From the IMG/VR virus record IMGVR_UViG_3300044981_000338, positions 106,767-170,766 of that record: DNA of 64,000 nucleotides. One strand, written 5' to 3'. A model generated the notes under the pieces. That model worked only from the letters and a program-made list of their open reading frames with translations, did not search any database and was not told the DNA's origin. Source of the stretch: a virus. Below are positions 9,455-17,974 of the stretch, piece after piece; position 1 is the stretch's first letter; the number at the start of each line of letters is the position of its first letter. Made by a program: the position numbers and the translations under genes.

Positions 9455-12400
9455 CAAGCAGAACATCCGGGATGAAAGCAGCCAGTCGGCCTGTGTTGAG
9501 GGCGTTCTGGCTTCTCTCGACCGTGACCGTGCGGTCGACGTTGTGGATGACGGCGATGAGGCTGATGGGGTGGTCGACCGACCGCGCACCGCGCACGCTG
9601 GCCAAGTGATCGAGGTCGCTCACCTCGAACGAGTCGGTGGGGAAGAGCCCCGTGATGAACGTCTGGATGTCGGGGATGAGCACGTCCTCTTTCGACCCGC
9701 CCGTGTACGTCATCGAGAAGCGTACGAAGTAAGGCGTCAGGTGGCGTGCGAGCGTGCTCTCGTTGATGACTCTCTCAGTGTCACTTCGCGCGAAGTTGTC
9801 GACATCGTTTGTGAGCCCGCTGCGCTCGTAGTTGATCTGTAGGTTCTGTCCTGAGAGCTGCGTGGCATTGGCCGGGTCGTCGGTCACGCCCACCTCTAGG
9901 ATGGACCGCGAGATGTGCATCTTCGGCTTCTCGACCGGTGAGAAGGACAGGTCTGGGTCGTCGGTCGTCAGGAAGTAACCATCCGAGCGGTAACCAGTCA
10001 CTGTCATCTGCAAGTTCGCCGAGATGTTGTACTGGTCTCCCGTACCCTCCGAAACGAGCTGCACGTCGAAGAAGTAGAGGTTCGCGCTGCTTGCATCGAC
10101 ATTGACGGCCATCGACGTCGAGACGATGCGCTGCAGCCCTGCGCGGAAGACCTTGAACTGCTGACTGGATGTGGCCGTCGCGTCCGTCGGGAAGGGCGGC
10201 GTGACCTGCAGCTGGTTCGGATTGCCTCCGGGGCCCACGACCTGGATGGTGTAGTTGCCCTTGTCCGGCGAGTCGTTGTTCTGGTCGACGCCATCGACAA
10301 CAGAGAAGCCAAGCAGGCCGTTGGCACTCGAGGGAGAGCTAGAGCCTCGAATGATGACCGAGGCATCAGGATTGAACTGCAGCTGGTTGGTTCCTGTGAG
10401 GCTGCAGATGACCTGCCCCACGATGGCGTTGATCTGGGCAGGTACGCCGGCACGGGTCACATCGGTCGAAGGTATAGAGCCTGCGTCGTGGATGAAGATT
10501 ATGTTTTTGTCGACCCCACCGTTGATGCTCACAACGAGCGTCTTGGTGTTGAGGTTGGCCACAGGGTCGGCCAGTACAACGGTCCCCGTCAGGGGCACGA
10601 AGTCGATGGAGAGCTGATCTCCAGGCTGGATGCTCTTGGCGATGAAGTCGGTCGAGAGCGACTGGAACGTCGCCGGCGACGTCGGAAGCGCACCACCTGT
10701 CGTACCATCCAGCGGCTTCACCCCATTCGGCAGTGGGGGGATGGCTTGGTAGCTGTTGGTCGGGTCTGGGAAGAAGTTGAGCTCCGAGCCGTCTGAGTTC
10801 GTGAGCGTGAAGACGGTGTTCGGGTCCACCTCGAAGCTCGTGGGATCGAGGAAGTAGACGCGCGCCGTGCCAAGAGAACGGGAGCCGACCTGGATGTGGC
10901 GGCCCACCTCAGGGTTGAAGTCGTGTCGCGTGCGCAGCGGGTCGTTCTGCAACGAAGAGAACGGTGTGTTGGGAACGGGCTCGGAGGAGTCGCCAGAGAA
11001 CGCAGGTCCAATCAAGGCGAGAGAGTAGAAACCGATCTGCAGACCGTCGACCACCTGAGCCACGTCGAAGTTCGAGTCGAGTGCGGGTCGAAGAGCAGCC
11101 CAACCTCCGAGACCGCGCACCTCGAGGGAGGTCACGTCCCTGGAAGTGACGACGGGTGTCATAGCCCCGTAGAGAAGGGCCATGGCCGTCCCGCCGGTCA
11201 CGCGCACATTCGGGCCGACAGGCAGAAGTCCTACGCGGTGCCCGTTGTCGAGAACAACAGCGAGAAGGTCGACCGCTCCTGCCGTAGTAGTGAGAACCGC
11301 CGCGTTGATCTGCGCGACCATGGTCGCCGGCGAGATGGGGTTCGGGCCTGAGAACGTCACCGTGAAAGGCGACTGCCCATCCCACCGGATGTTGATGCTG
11401 CGCGTATTCACCGCCAGCCCCACAAGAGGCATGGAGAGTGTCACCAGGCCCAGCACACCGTCGGTCAGGTCGAACTTGATGCCGCGGGCCGCATTCGCAA
11501 AGCCCTGGGACTCGACATCGATGGGGTTGGCGTACGGAATGATGGTTCCCACCGGCTGGCTCGACGTGTCGAGCAGGTCGATGCTGTCGATACGCACGAA
11601 GGGTGGAAGAAGCCCTCCATCAGCGTTCGCACGGAAGATGGAGTACTGGGCTCCGTTGACCGTGGCCGGCAGGTTCCGGTCGACCTGCACATGCGTGAAG
11701 AGCGGCGAGAGGACCTGCTGCACAACGTAGTCGCCGACGATGAGGCCACCCGTTGTGATGCGCAGGATGTCGTTGGGGCCCACACCGTACGTATCAAAGT
11801 CGACACCGCTTATGGTGCTGACGATGTCGAGACCCTGCACCGTCGTCAGGTCCGGACCCTTGACCTTCGTTTCTTTCGGCTCGATGAGGTCGATGAAGAG
11901 GCTCGAGCTGATGCGCCAGCGAGAAGTACCCACCACGACGGCGATGGGCTGGTCCACGGTCAGAACCGGAGAGGACAGCGGCGTTTGAACCACCGCCAGG
12001 ATTCGGTAGTTGCCCGCGTTGGGAGGGTCGAGGATCTGCAGCGAGAGGTTCTCGCTCGATGCCTGCTGCAGCGCCGTATACGTCGAGTCTCCGACCGAGT
12101 AGTCCACACCCAGAACAAGGTCGCCGAGCGTGACCGTCGACGTCGTGGTGTACGTGAGGTCGATGCCGCTGAGCAGAGGGTCGTCGTCGACGATGTCGTT
12201 CAGGACGAGCGTGGCAGGATCGAAGGACTGTCCCCGGATATAGATGTCGGTGGCCCCGCCGATATGCACCTGGTTGGGTGGCACTTCGATGGTGCCCGCC
12301 GGCGTGTCGGGAAAGAGAATGCCGCCGGGGATGTTCGAGAGCGTGAGGGTCATCTTACGCAGCGTCCAGACGATGCTCGTGGCCGACTGCAGAAGGACCT

Positions 12401-13505
12401 GGTCCTCGAGGTCGAGCGTCTGGGTGTCGACGACTGTCAGAACGTCAATGTCGCGAACAAGCGGCAGCGAGCCTGCTTGAAAGGCATCGGCCACAGTGAG
12501 CGTGAAGCCCTCTCCAGAAGACTGCGTGGGTCCGATAAGGGCCGTGAAGTCGACTCCGAGCTCGGTCGTCTTGATGCGGCGCGTGAAGACCGCGTTCTGC
12601 CCGTCAGGCTCGGCAAACATCGCGACACCAGAGGCGAGGATGGGACCGAGTCCTCCTCCAGTCAGTACGTCACGGTGCATCTCCGGGTCGTTGAAGCCGA
12701 TGGGCTGGATGCGCGTCACTTCGGAGAACGCCGCTGTCAGCTGCGCCACGATGCCGCGCTGTGTGACAAGCGACCGCTCAGTGAGCTCCTGGTCCAGCCG
12801 GTCGACGAAGTCGACGGCGCTCTCGTCCGGAGTGCCTGTCCGGAAGCGCAGCTTGTTGGTGATGCGCTGTGCGGCACCCAGATTGGCGATGGTTACGACC
12901 TGGTCAGGGCCGATGTTGTACTGGTCTCCCGCTGCCTCGGCGATGGTGTTGATGTCGAAGAAGTACAGCGTGCCTTCGAGATTCAGCTGCATCTCGTCGA
13001 CGCGGATGCTTTGAATCTCGGTTGGGAAGTAGTGCAGGCCTTGTTTGTCGGTGATGAAGTTCGAGGGAGTGACAGAGGCGTTCTGCGGCTGCGCGAAATA
13101 GATGCGCACGACGCCCGTCGACTTGTTGCCTGCGTTGCGCGCAGAGAAGAGGTTCGCTCCGAGAGCCTCTGCCTCGTCGGTCGTCAGGGTTGTCGGGTCG
13201 GCGAAAGACTGCGCGCCCGCCACGCGCGAGATCTCGCGCACGATGGGGTTCCACAGAACAACGGCGGCCTTGATGAGCAAGTCGGTGATCGCGTCGCCTT
13301 CTTTGGTCGGCATGTCCGGAAACTGCTGGTTGAGCAGCGTCTGGATGAAGAGGCCGATGTCGACGGTGAAAGGATCGGTGCCGAGACGGCGCAGAATCGG
13401 CTGGATGACCTGAACGTCGTAAGGGGAACCTGGGGTCAGGTCGAGCGTGTTGTCGACCTGCTGCAACCGCTGGACGATGAACGCTTGGAGGTCGGCTACG
13501 CTCAT
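9435..13505 (-). CDS. Baseplate J-like giant protein (1356 aa)
   Basis: The N-terminal about 260 residues match baseplate J/gp6-type wedge proteins: MSVADLQAFIVQRL, LTPGSPYDVQVI, a long helical segment, GNKSTGVVRIYFAQPQ and AAGDQYNIGP. A diverged copy of the last block occurs near residues 1120-1175 (LYFFDVQLVSEGTGDQYNI), so the J-type module is duplicated at both ends. The central about 850 residues contain repeated beta units around 'NAGNYRI', 'VGDYVVQQV' and 'DKGNYTIQV'. The gene follows the IPT/TIG protein with a 2-nt gap. It is likely a core baseplate wedge component. Confidence 0.85.
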   Translation of the reverse strand: MSVADLQAFIVQRLQQVDNTLDLTPGSPYDVQVIQPILRRLGTDPFTVDIGLFIQTLLNQQFPDMPTKEGDAITDLLIKAAVVLWNPIVREISRVAGAQSFADPTTLTTDEAEALGANLFSARNAGNKSTGVVRIYFAQPQNASVTPSNFITDKQGLHYFPTEIQSIRVDEMQLNLEGTLYFFDINTIAEAAGDQYNIGPDQVVTIANLGAAQRITNKLRFRTGTPDESAVDFVDRLDQELTERSLVTQRGIVAQLTAAFSEVTRIQPIGFNDPEMHRDVLTGGGLGPILASGVAMFAEPDGQNAVFTRRIKTTELGVDFTALIGPTQSSGEGFTLTVADAFQAGSLPLVRDIDVLTVVDTQTLDLEDQVLLQSATSIVWTLRKMTLTLSNIPGGILFPDTPAGTIEVPPNQVHIGGATDIYIRGQSFDPATLVLNDIVDDDPLLSGIDLTYTTTSTVTLGDLVLGVDYSVGDSTYTALQQASSENLSLQILDPPNAGNYRILAVVQTPLSSPVLTVDQPIAVVVGTSRWRISSSLFIDLIEPKETKVKGPDLTTVQGLDIVSTISGVDFDTYGVGPNDILRITTGGLIVGDYVVQQVLSPLFTHVQVDRNLPATVNGAQYSIFRANADGGLLPPFVRIDSIDLLDTSSQPVGTIIPYANPIDVESQGFANAARGIKFDLTDGVLGLVTLSMPLVGLAVNTRSINIRWDGQSPFTVTFSGPNPISPATMVAQINAAVLTTTAGAVDLLAVVLDNGHRVGLLPVGPNVRVTGGTAMALLYGAMTPVVTSRDVTSLEVRGLGGWAALRPALDSNFDVAQVVDGLQIGFYSLALIGPAFSGDSSEPVPNTPFSSLQNDPLRTRHDFNPEVGRHIQVGSRSLGTARVYFLDPTSFEVDPNTVFTLTNSDGSELNFFPDPTNSYQAIPPLPNGVKPLDGTTGGALPTSPATFQSLSTDFIAKSIQPGDQLSIDFVPLTGTVVLADPVANLNTKTLVVSINGGVDKNIIFIHDAGSIPSTDVTRAGVPAQINAIVGQVICSLTGTNQLQFNPDASVIIRGSSSPSSANGLLGFSVVDGVDQNNDSPDKGNYTIQVVGPGGNPNQLQVTPPFPTDATATSSQQFKVFRAGLQRIVSTSMAVNVDASSANLYFFDVQLVSEGTGDQYNISANLQMTVTGYRSDGYFLTTDDPDLSFSPVEKPKMHISRSILEVGVTDDPANATQLSGQNLQINYERSGLTNDVDNFARSDTERVINESTLARHLTPYFVRFSMTYTGGSKEDVLIPDIQTFITGLFPTDSFEVSDLDHLASVRGARSVDHPISLIAVIHNVDRTVTVERSQNALNTGRLAAFIPDVLLVTRRIA

Positions 13506-13507
13506 TT

Positions 13508-14164
13508 TCAGACCATAATGTTGGCCGTTGCACTACGGCCAGCCTGGGACGTGAGGGTGACGCCCACGATGAGCGCGGACTCGGCGACGTTGTAGTCGGC
13601 GTTGGACACTACAGCGGAGAGCAGGCGCTCGTCACGGGGGATGGTGGGGTCGCGTGCCTGGATGGACATGATCTGCCGTTGGGTCGTCGAGACGGCGATG
13701 ATCATGTCACCGACGATGAGTCCTCCCTGGTCCTCGCCGAAAGTCTGACCGACGTCCTTCAGGGCGTTGCCGCCCACGCGCGGAGCGAAGATGTCCTTTC
13801 CTGGCGTGGTGAGAAGAAGCTTCAAGAAGACCTGTACAAGCCGCAGGATGCCCGAGACTTTGCTCGGCGTCGGGCCGACCTGGAACTTGATGAGCGACTT
13901 GGGTCCGATGGTGAGGTCTCGGGAAGTGACCGCCACCGACGACAGCGCGGTGATCGAGAGCCCCAGCGGCACCTGCGCGAGGAGCCGCGTCTTGGAGAGC
14001 ACCACGACCTGTGGCGCCACCAAGCCGTTGACGGTGACCTGGTCAACTGTCCGAAAGTCTTGGCCAATGACGTCGAGCGTCGCCGGCGAGGCCCCCGGCA
14101 CCACGCGCACGCTATTCAGCTGGATGGCCGTCTGAGGAAAAACCACCTGGAAGTCGACGGACAA
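13508..14164 (-). CDS. IPT/TIG-like virion protein
   Basis: The 218-residue product has an N-terminal IPT/TIG-like Ig fold (VVPGASPATLDVIGQDF, then VNGLVAPQVVVLSKT and RLLAQVP). A beta-rich C-terminal region follows, ending with an alternating polar pattern. The TTG start at 14164 is supported by GGAGG 8 nt upstream. It is the first gene of the tail operon after the terminator at 14213-14245, so a late promoter probably lies in the short gap. A baseplate role is inferred from the next gene. Confidence 0.75.
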   Translation of the reverse strand: MSVDFQVVFPQTAIQLNSVRVVPGASPATLDVIGQDFRTVDQVTVNGLVAPQVVVLSKTRLLAQVPLGLSITALSSVAVTSRDLTIGPKSLIKFQVGPTPSKVSGILRLVQVFLKLLLTTPGKDIFAPRVGGNALKDVGQTFGEDQGGLIVGDMIIAVSTTQRQIMSIQARDPTIPRDERLLSAVVSNADYNVAESALIVGVTLTSQAGRSATANIMV

Positions 14165-14212
14165 GAAGGGCCTCCGCTCGGTGGACCCTACGACCGTACC
14201 AGACGGAAGGCT

Positions 14213-14245
14213 AAAAAAGCAGGGGGTATGGCTGCAACCCCCTGC
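14213..14245 (-). terminator. Rho-independent terminator
   Basis: On the minus strand a perfect 9-bp GC-rich stem (GCAGGGGGT paired with ACCCCCTGC) is followed by a run of six T and AGCC. It lies directly after the stop of the 14249 gene and ends the transcript coming from 15-16 kb before the tail operon begins. Confidence 0.85.
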
Positions 14246-14248
14246 CTT

Positions 14249-14908
14249 TTACTGCGCGGTCATCGACGCGTTCTCTTTGCGCAGCAGAATGGCCCTCGCG
14301 TAGTCGGACTGCCACCCCACGAGCGCTTGCTCCTTGACCCACACGTTGAGGTAGGCCTGCAGGCGGCCACGCGCGTCCTCATGGATGTCCTCGTCGGCAC
14401 CCTCGTACATCTCCTGGTTCTCGAGCTCGCGTTCGAGGATGGACTCAGCGTCCAGCTTGAACTCGTGCGGCTTGCATGCCCAGACGTACTCCGGTACCTC
14501 GAGCCCCTCGGTCTCGCAGTAGTCGAGGATCTCGTCGACGCCACTGAAGTAGCCGTCGCCCAGACCGCCCTCATGACCCTCCCAGTAGACTGGGGCGTCG
14601 GTATAGTCCTCGAGGGAGAGCTTCTCAGCCTTGATGAATCGGGCCTGTTCCTTCTCCTGCTCCATGCGGGTGATACACGCATGGCAGCGCAGCATGTAGT
14701 GCTTGTCGATAGGGTTGCCGCAGACGCACGTCTTCACGCAGTGCATCGAGGCTTCCAGCCGACGGCGCGCCATTTCATCCTCCCCGTCGTTCTTTCGGAG
14801 GATGAACAGCGTGCCGCACTTGGGGCAGGCGAAAGCGACTGGACGATCTTCTCGGCCCCTGACGATGATGTCGAGGGCCTCACTCATCAAGGTGATGGAC
14901 TGGGTCAT
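14249..14908 (-). CDS. Zinc-ribbon phage protein (219 aa), unknown function
   Basis: The N-terminal third carries Cys pairs CPKCGTLF, KTCVCGNPID and LRCHACI. The C-terminal half contains VWACKPHEFKLDAESILE and LQAYLNVWVKEQALVGWQSD, a signature recurring in phage proteins of unknown function. The start overlaps the previous stop (ATGA). It is the last gene before a terminator. Zinc binding is inferred from the Cys spacing. Confidence 0.8.
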   Translation of the reverse strand: MTQSITLMSEALDIIVRGREDRPVAFACPKCGTLFILRKNDGEDEMARRRLEASMHCVKTCVCGNPIDKHYMLRCHACITRMEQEKEQARFIKAEKLSLEDYTDAPVYWEGHEGGLGDGYFSGVDEILDYCETEGLEVPEYVWACKPHEFKLDAESILERELENQEMYEGADEDIHEDARGRLQAYLNVWVKEQALVGWQSDYARAILLRKENASMTAQ

Positions 14909-15330
14909 GGAGTTCCTGTTGTACCAACCACAACCTTCGGTGAGAAGTGGCCCGTGACCTTGAAGTAGAGGTTGCTCTCTTCACGCGTGCAAGTGAACGT
15001 GCAGGGGATACCCGTAGGCGCCTGACCGTGGCACTCGTACTGAAAGCCCTCGCCGGGGAGGTCGGACGACCCGAAGTAATGCGACCCGCAGCGAGGGCAA
15101 GTGAACTGCGTGCCCTCGATCATGTCCGGAGCCATCTTTCTCTCGGTCAGCTCGACGACGCTGGTCGGCGCGATCTGGATGACCCGCTCGTGCATCTCGA
15201 AGCCTGGCACGTCGAGTTCGACTTCGAAGACCTTCGCCCCTTCTTTCAGTGGGTAGCTCTCCGGGTAGTGGTGACAGATGTACGGCCGGTCGGCTCCCGG
15301 CTCGAGGATCAAGTAGAGCTGGACGTGCAT
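14905..15330 (-). CDS. Small zinc-ribbon protein
   Basis: The product has 141 residues and starts at ATG 15330 after TTGGAGAAGG. A beta-rich N-terminal half is followed by a ribbon with FTCPRCGSHYFG and later Cys at CHGQAPTGIPCTFTC. It overlaps the 3' end of the RNase HII gene by 22 bp. No named family was recognised. Confidence 0.75.
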   Translation of the reverse strand: MHVQLYLILEPGADRPYICHHYPESYPLKEGAKVFEVELDVPGFEMHERVIQIAPTSVVELTERKMAPDMIEGTQFTCPRCGSHYFGSSDLPGEGFQYECHGQAPTGIPCTFTCTREESNLYFKVTGHFSPKVVVGTTGTP

Positions 15331-15905
15331 GCCTTCTCCAAGAACTTTCTGATGGGTTCGTAGCTCCGACGGTGTAGAGGCGTCACGCCGTACTTCTCCA
15401 GTCCCTTGCGGTGAGCTTCGGTGCCGTACCCAACGTTCGTTGCCCACGCGTAGTGAGGGAACTGCTCGTGGTACTGGCGCATCACGAAGTCGCGGTTGAC
15501 CTTGGCGACAACACTGGCTGCGCTGACTGGGGCGAAGATGCTGTCCGCCTTCGGCACGCACCTCGTTCGGTCAGGCAGACCAGGTGGTCTTAGCACGCCA
15601 TCGATGATGACGTGAGCATCCGGGTAGACCTTGAGCATGTCGAGCACGGCGGCTGCGTGCGCCTCAAGAAGTGCCTTGTGCACGCCAACCTCGTCGATGT
15701 ACCCGCTCTCGACAAGCTTGATGGCCATCGGCAAGTGCTGCAAGTGCTGCCCGTAGAGCATCACGCGTGTTGTAGGATCGAGCTTCTTGGAATCGTCGAG
15801 ACCACTAGGTCGATTCCACGTGGTGGGCACCGCCACGGCGCACACGAAGAGTGGTCCTGCCCACGCGCCGTAACCAACTTCGTCGGACCCGATGATGTAC
15901 TCCAA
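15309..15905 (-). CDS. rnhB: Ribonuclease HII
   Basis: The 198-residue product starts IIGSDEVGYGAWAGPLF, the DEXGxGxxAGP motif of RNase HII with its first two acidic catalytic residues. It continues with LDDSKKL, HVIIDGV (third acidic residue), SIFAPVSAASVVAKVNRD (fourth) and GYGTEAHRKGL. The enzyme cleaves RNA in RNA-DNA hybrids and may remove primers during phage replication. The TTG start at 15905 has GGAGGAG just upstream. All catalytic positions are intact. Confidence 0.95.
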   Translation of the reverse strand: MEYIIGSDEVGYGAWAGPLFVCAVAVPTTWNRPSGLDDSKKLDPTTRVMLYGQHLQHLPMAIKLVESGYIDEVGVHKALLEAHAAAVLDMLKVYPDAHVIIDGVLRPPGLPDRTRCVPKADSIFAPVSAASVVAKVNRDFVMRQYHEQFPHYAWATNVGYGTEAHRKGLEKYGVTPLHRRSYEPIRKFLEKACTSSST

Positions 15906-15930
15906 AGCTCCTCCATTGCGCGCACACGAT

Positions 15931-16158
15931 TCACGCGGTTGCTGAATACACCGGGTCGCCAATGACCACGGTCTCGGTGAACCGCTCCACGCATGCGCGG
16001 GCATCGTGTGTGGCCTTCGCCACGTGGCGCGCACCATCCTCCGTGTCCCATGCGGACCCGTTCTCACGTCCCTCTACCCAGTGCGCCGGAGCCCCCACGA
16101 GGTACTCCCTCTTCGCACCAACTAGCCGCGTCACGCGGTATCTCGTCACCTCGCTCAT
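15931..16158 (-). CDS. Small hypothetical protein
   Basis: The 75-residue product begins MSEVTRYRVTRLVGAKREY with an AAAGGAGCGG site. It is basic at the N-terminus and has a helical C-terminal half (RHVAKATHDARACVERF). A GCGCG repeat element lies directly before its ribosome-binding site. Function unknown. Confidence 0.7.
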   Translation of the reverse strand: MSEVTRYRVTRLVGAKREYLVGAPAHWVEGRENGSAWDTEDGARHVAKATHDARACVERFTETVVIGDPVYSATA

Positions 16159-16165
16159 CGTCCGC

Positions 16166-16206
16166 TCCTTTCGTGAATCTTCGCGCGCAACGCGCGTACT
16201 GGGTTC
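16166..16206 (-). repeat. GCGCG start-associated repeat, copy 1
   Basis: GTACGCGCGTTGCGCGCGAA then GATTCACGAAAGGAG lies between the 16212 stop and the 16158 start. It is one of eight related elements in this window placed just 5' of ribosome-binding sites. Confidence 0.6.
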
Positions 16207-16211
16207 GTCCT

Positions 16212-16571
16212 TCACGTGGCAACCGCGTAGTAGCTCGCACCTTGGCCCATGATTTTCTGCCGTCGCTCGATCTCGTCGAAGATGCGCCGTGCGGCCCTGT
16301 TGACCGGCGTCAGCTCGCGGTGCCCGAAGCATGGGCCGTTGTCGACGTCTCCACCGGGCTTCCACGCGGCGAAGACAATGGTGCAGTTCAGGCAGCACGC
16401 CTTGGCGTTGTACACGTACGCGCCTAGGTGGCCGGAGTAGTCGAGCCCACTGCAATCGGGGTCCACCCACGTCACCTTGAACACTGCGCCGTGCGGGCAC
16501 CACGGCAACCTGCTCACGACGTGAACGGCGATTCCGGCCAACATGGCGGCGAGGAAGTTCCTTCGGTTCAT
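16212..16571 (-). CDS. Putative exported or membrane-anchored protein
   Basis: The 119-residue product opens with MNRRNFLAAMLAGIAVHVV, an 'RRNF' start plus hydrophobic stretch resembling a twin-arginine or Sec signal. The rest has scattered Cys (WCPHG, ACCLNCT) that might form disulfides after export. An AAAGGGACTGAG sequence precedes the ATG. Function unknown; export is inferred from the N-terminus only. Confidence 0.75.
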   Translation of the reverse strand: MNRRNFLAAMLAGIAVHVVSRLPWCPHGAVFKVTWVDPDCSGLDYSGHLGAYVYNAKACCLNCTIVFAAWKPGGDVDNGPCFGHRELTPVNRAARRIFDEIERRQKIMGQGASYYAVAT

Positions 16572-16577
16572 CTCAGT

Positions 16578-16620
16578 CCCTTTCGATCGGTTCGTGAATC
16601 TTTGCGCGCACGCGGGTCAC
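16578..16620 (-). repeat. GCGCG start-associated repeat, copy 2
   Basis: GTGACCCGCGTGCGCGCAAA followed by GATTCACGAACC lies between the 16617 stop and the 16571 start. It shares GCGCGCAAAGATTCACGAA with copy 1 with a single mismatch. Confidence 0.6.
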
Positions 16621-16910
16621 GTAGTTTGCACCGACCGCGACGCACGCTCGCGCAGCAGTGCCTCCAGTTGCCTCTTGCATACGAAGTGTCGGTGGTCGGT
16701 GCCGCCGCTGTCACGTCGGTGAGGCTTGTCGGCCCATTCGCGCAAGTGCGACTCATGCTCTTCGTCGGAGCACGCCTTGACCAACGTGCAGTCGGCTACC
16801 CTGGCGACCCCTTCCGGCCAACCGGACCACGCGAGGTCGGGTCCGTCCACGTATGCCACTACCCAGGTCTCCCCGGTCGGTCCGTGCTTCACATGGTCTC
16901 CGGTTCGCAT
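16617..16910 (-). CDS. Small hypothetical protein with SH3-like start
   Basis: The 97-residue product begins MRTGDHVKHGPTGETWVVAY, a KOW/SH3-like beta opening, and has Cys residues at DCTLVKAC and an Arg-rich C-terminus. ATG 16910 follows GGAGGAGAAG; an in-frame GTG 8 codons upstream, inside a GCGCG repeat, is an alternative. Function unknown. Confidence 0.75.
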   Translation of the reverse strand: MRTGDHVKHGPTGETWVVAYVDGPDLAWSGWPEGVARVADCTLVKACSDEEHESHLREWADKPHRRDSGGTDHRHFVCKRQLEALLRERASRSVQTT

Positions 16911-16913
16911 CGT

Positions 16914-16938
16914 CTTCTCCTCCTTCGCGCGCACGGGG
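16914..16938 (-). repeat. GCGCG start-associated repeat, copy 3
   Basis: CCCCGTGCGCGCGAAGGAGG sits between the 16940 stop and the 16910 start and supplies the Shine-Dalgarno sequence itself. Confidence 0.5.
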
Positions 16939-16939
16939 T

Positions 16940-17224
16940 TTAGTTTGGCACTCGAACGTATTTCGCGCAGACGGACCCGCAGTCGTTCTCCGGATGCGGT
17001 CCGCCGTCACTCCAACGGATGACGTCTGGGGGAGTCTGCACGTAGCGAAAGCGGTGCTTGATGCCGCAGTCGTCGCACATGAAAAGCGGCTCGCCACACG
17101 TCACGCACGATGGCCTTGACGGTTTGCGTCGCGTCCGCCTGCCGATGCTCAAGCCGAGCAGCGCACCAAGCACGAACCCGAGCAAGACGATTGCTCGCGG
17201 AATCAGAATGAGATCGAAAGTCAT
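16940..17224 (-). CDS. Single-pass membrane zinc-ribbon protein
   Basis: The 94-residue product has a transmembrane segment at about residues 5-27 (LILIPRAIVLLGFVLGALLG) followed by a basic stretch. A ribbon follows with CVTCGEPLFMCDDCG and later Cys at NDCGSVC. The Cys domain is probably cytoplasmic by the positive-inside rule. Function unknown. Confidence 0.75.
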   Translation of the reverse strand: MTFDLILIPRAIVLLGFVLGALLGLSIGRRTRRKPSRPSCVTCGEPLFMCDDCGIKHRFRYVQTPPDVIRWSDGGPHPENDCGSVCAKYVRVPN

Positions 17225-17252
17225 GGCCACTCCGGTGACGCGCGCAGATGGT

Positions 17253-17402
17253 CTAGCGCGCCATTCGTTGTTTCTTCGTGGCCGCCCTGCGTAGCTTTCG
17301 ATTGGGTACGGCTCCGTTCACACCGTTTCCTGTGCGCACCGCGAAATTGTTCAGCCACCACTCACGCTCGAGCTTAGACAGCGGCTGTGACCAGGTGCGC
17401 AT
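17253..17402 (-). CDS. Small basic protein (49 aa)
   Basis: The product starts MRTWSQPLSKLEREWWLNNF at ATG 17402 and ends with a strongly basic tail (KLRRAATKKQRM). It lies in the small-gene run between 16 and 18 kb. The ribosome-binding site is weak. Possibly nucleic-acid binding by charge; function unknown. Confidence 0.6.
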   Translation of the reverse strand: MRTWSQPLSKLEREWWLNNFAVRTGNGVNGAVPNRKLRRAATKKQRMAR

Positions 17403-17412
17403 GTAACAAACC

Positions 17413-17673
17413 TCAGCGCACCGCGGCACGATTGACGGCGTAAAGTAGCTCGTCGATGCCACGAGACGGGGCGTAGGGCAACGAGACAGCGAAGAAAGAT
17501 CGTCTGTCGGCAGCAACACATTCTGTTAGCCGCTCGAGCGCCTCGAGGTAGTCCTTCTGAACAATCACACCCAGACAACGAGAAGGGCCGGTGATCTCGA
17601 CCGTCTCTATCTTGATCTTCTCGAGCTCGGCGATGATCTCGTCGCGTGTTGCATCAGGCTGGAGTGTTGACAT
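17413..17673 (-). CDS. Small hypothetical protein (86 aa)
   Basis: The sequence includes DEIIAELEKIKIETVEITG and LEALERLTECVAADRR, predicting an alpha/beta/alpha unit. ATG 17673 overlaps the end of the upstream gene by 20 bp; a TTG eight codons earlier is an alternative. Function unknown. Confidence 0.7.
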   Translation of the reverse strand: MSTLQPDATRDEIIAELEKIKIETVEITGPSRCLGVIVQKDYLEALERLTECVAADRRSFFAVSLPYAPSRGIDELLYAVNRAAVR

Positions 17674-17971
17674 CTCGGTTCGGATCCTGGTCAGCAAAAG
17701 ACTCCGGTGGCAGTGCTTTGATCTGCGCTACGGCCTGGGTCAGGTTTGTGAGGATGTTCTGAACGCGGTGCAACTCGTTCGGCCGCGTCTGTGTGTCGGT
17801 CCCCGAGATGCGCTGAATCTGCTGGTCGGCGAGGTCCTCGAAGGTGAGGGCGCTGAACGACTGTACGGCCTTGTTGCCGTTGACGGCCGCGTAGGCATCG
17901 TTCAGCGCCGTGCGCAGCGTGAGGTTCTGCGACTGCAGCTGCGGGTCATCCTGACTGTTTCCGTTGGCCAT
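17654..17971 (-). CDS. Small hypothetical protein, helical
   Basis: The 105-residue product is mostly helical (LTLRTALNDAYAAVNGNKAV, RVQNILTNLTQAVAQI), with a Gln/Asp-rich start. It starts 3 nt after the stop of the upstream gene. Function unknown. Confidence 0.75.
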   Translation of the reverse strand: MANGNSQDDPQLQSQNLTLRTALNDAYAAVNGNKAVQSFSALTFEDLADQQIQRISGTDTQTRPNELHRVQNILTNLTQAVAQIKALPPESFADQDPNRDVNTPA

Positions 17972-17974
17972 GGC

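Noticed and set aside
11691-13595. 634-residue plus-strand open frame opposite the baseplate gene
   Set aside because: Arg/Val/Asp-rich antisense shadow of a clearly coding minus-strand gene; typical of GC-rich sequence with third-position G/C.
13679-14968. 429-residue plus-strand open frame
   Set aside because: It spans a terminator and two minus-strand genes with good protein signatures, so it is an antisense shadow.
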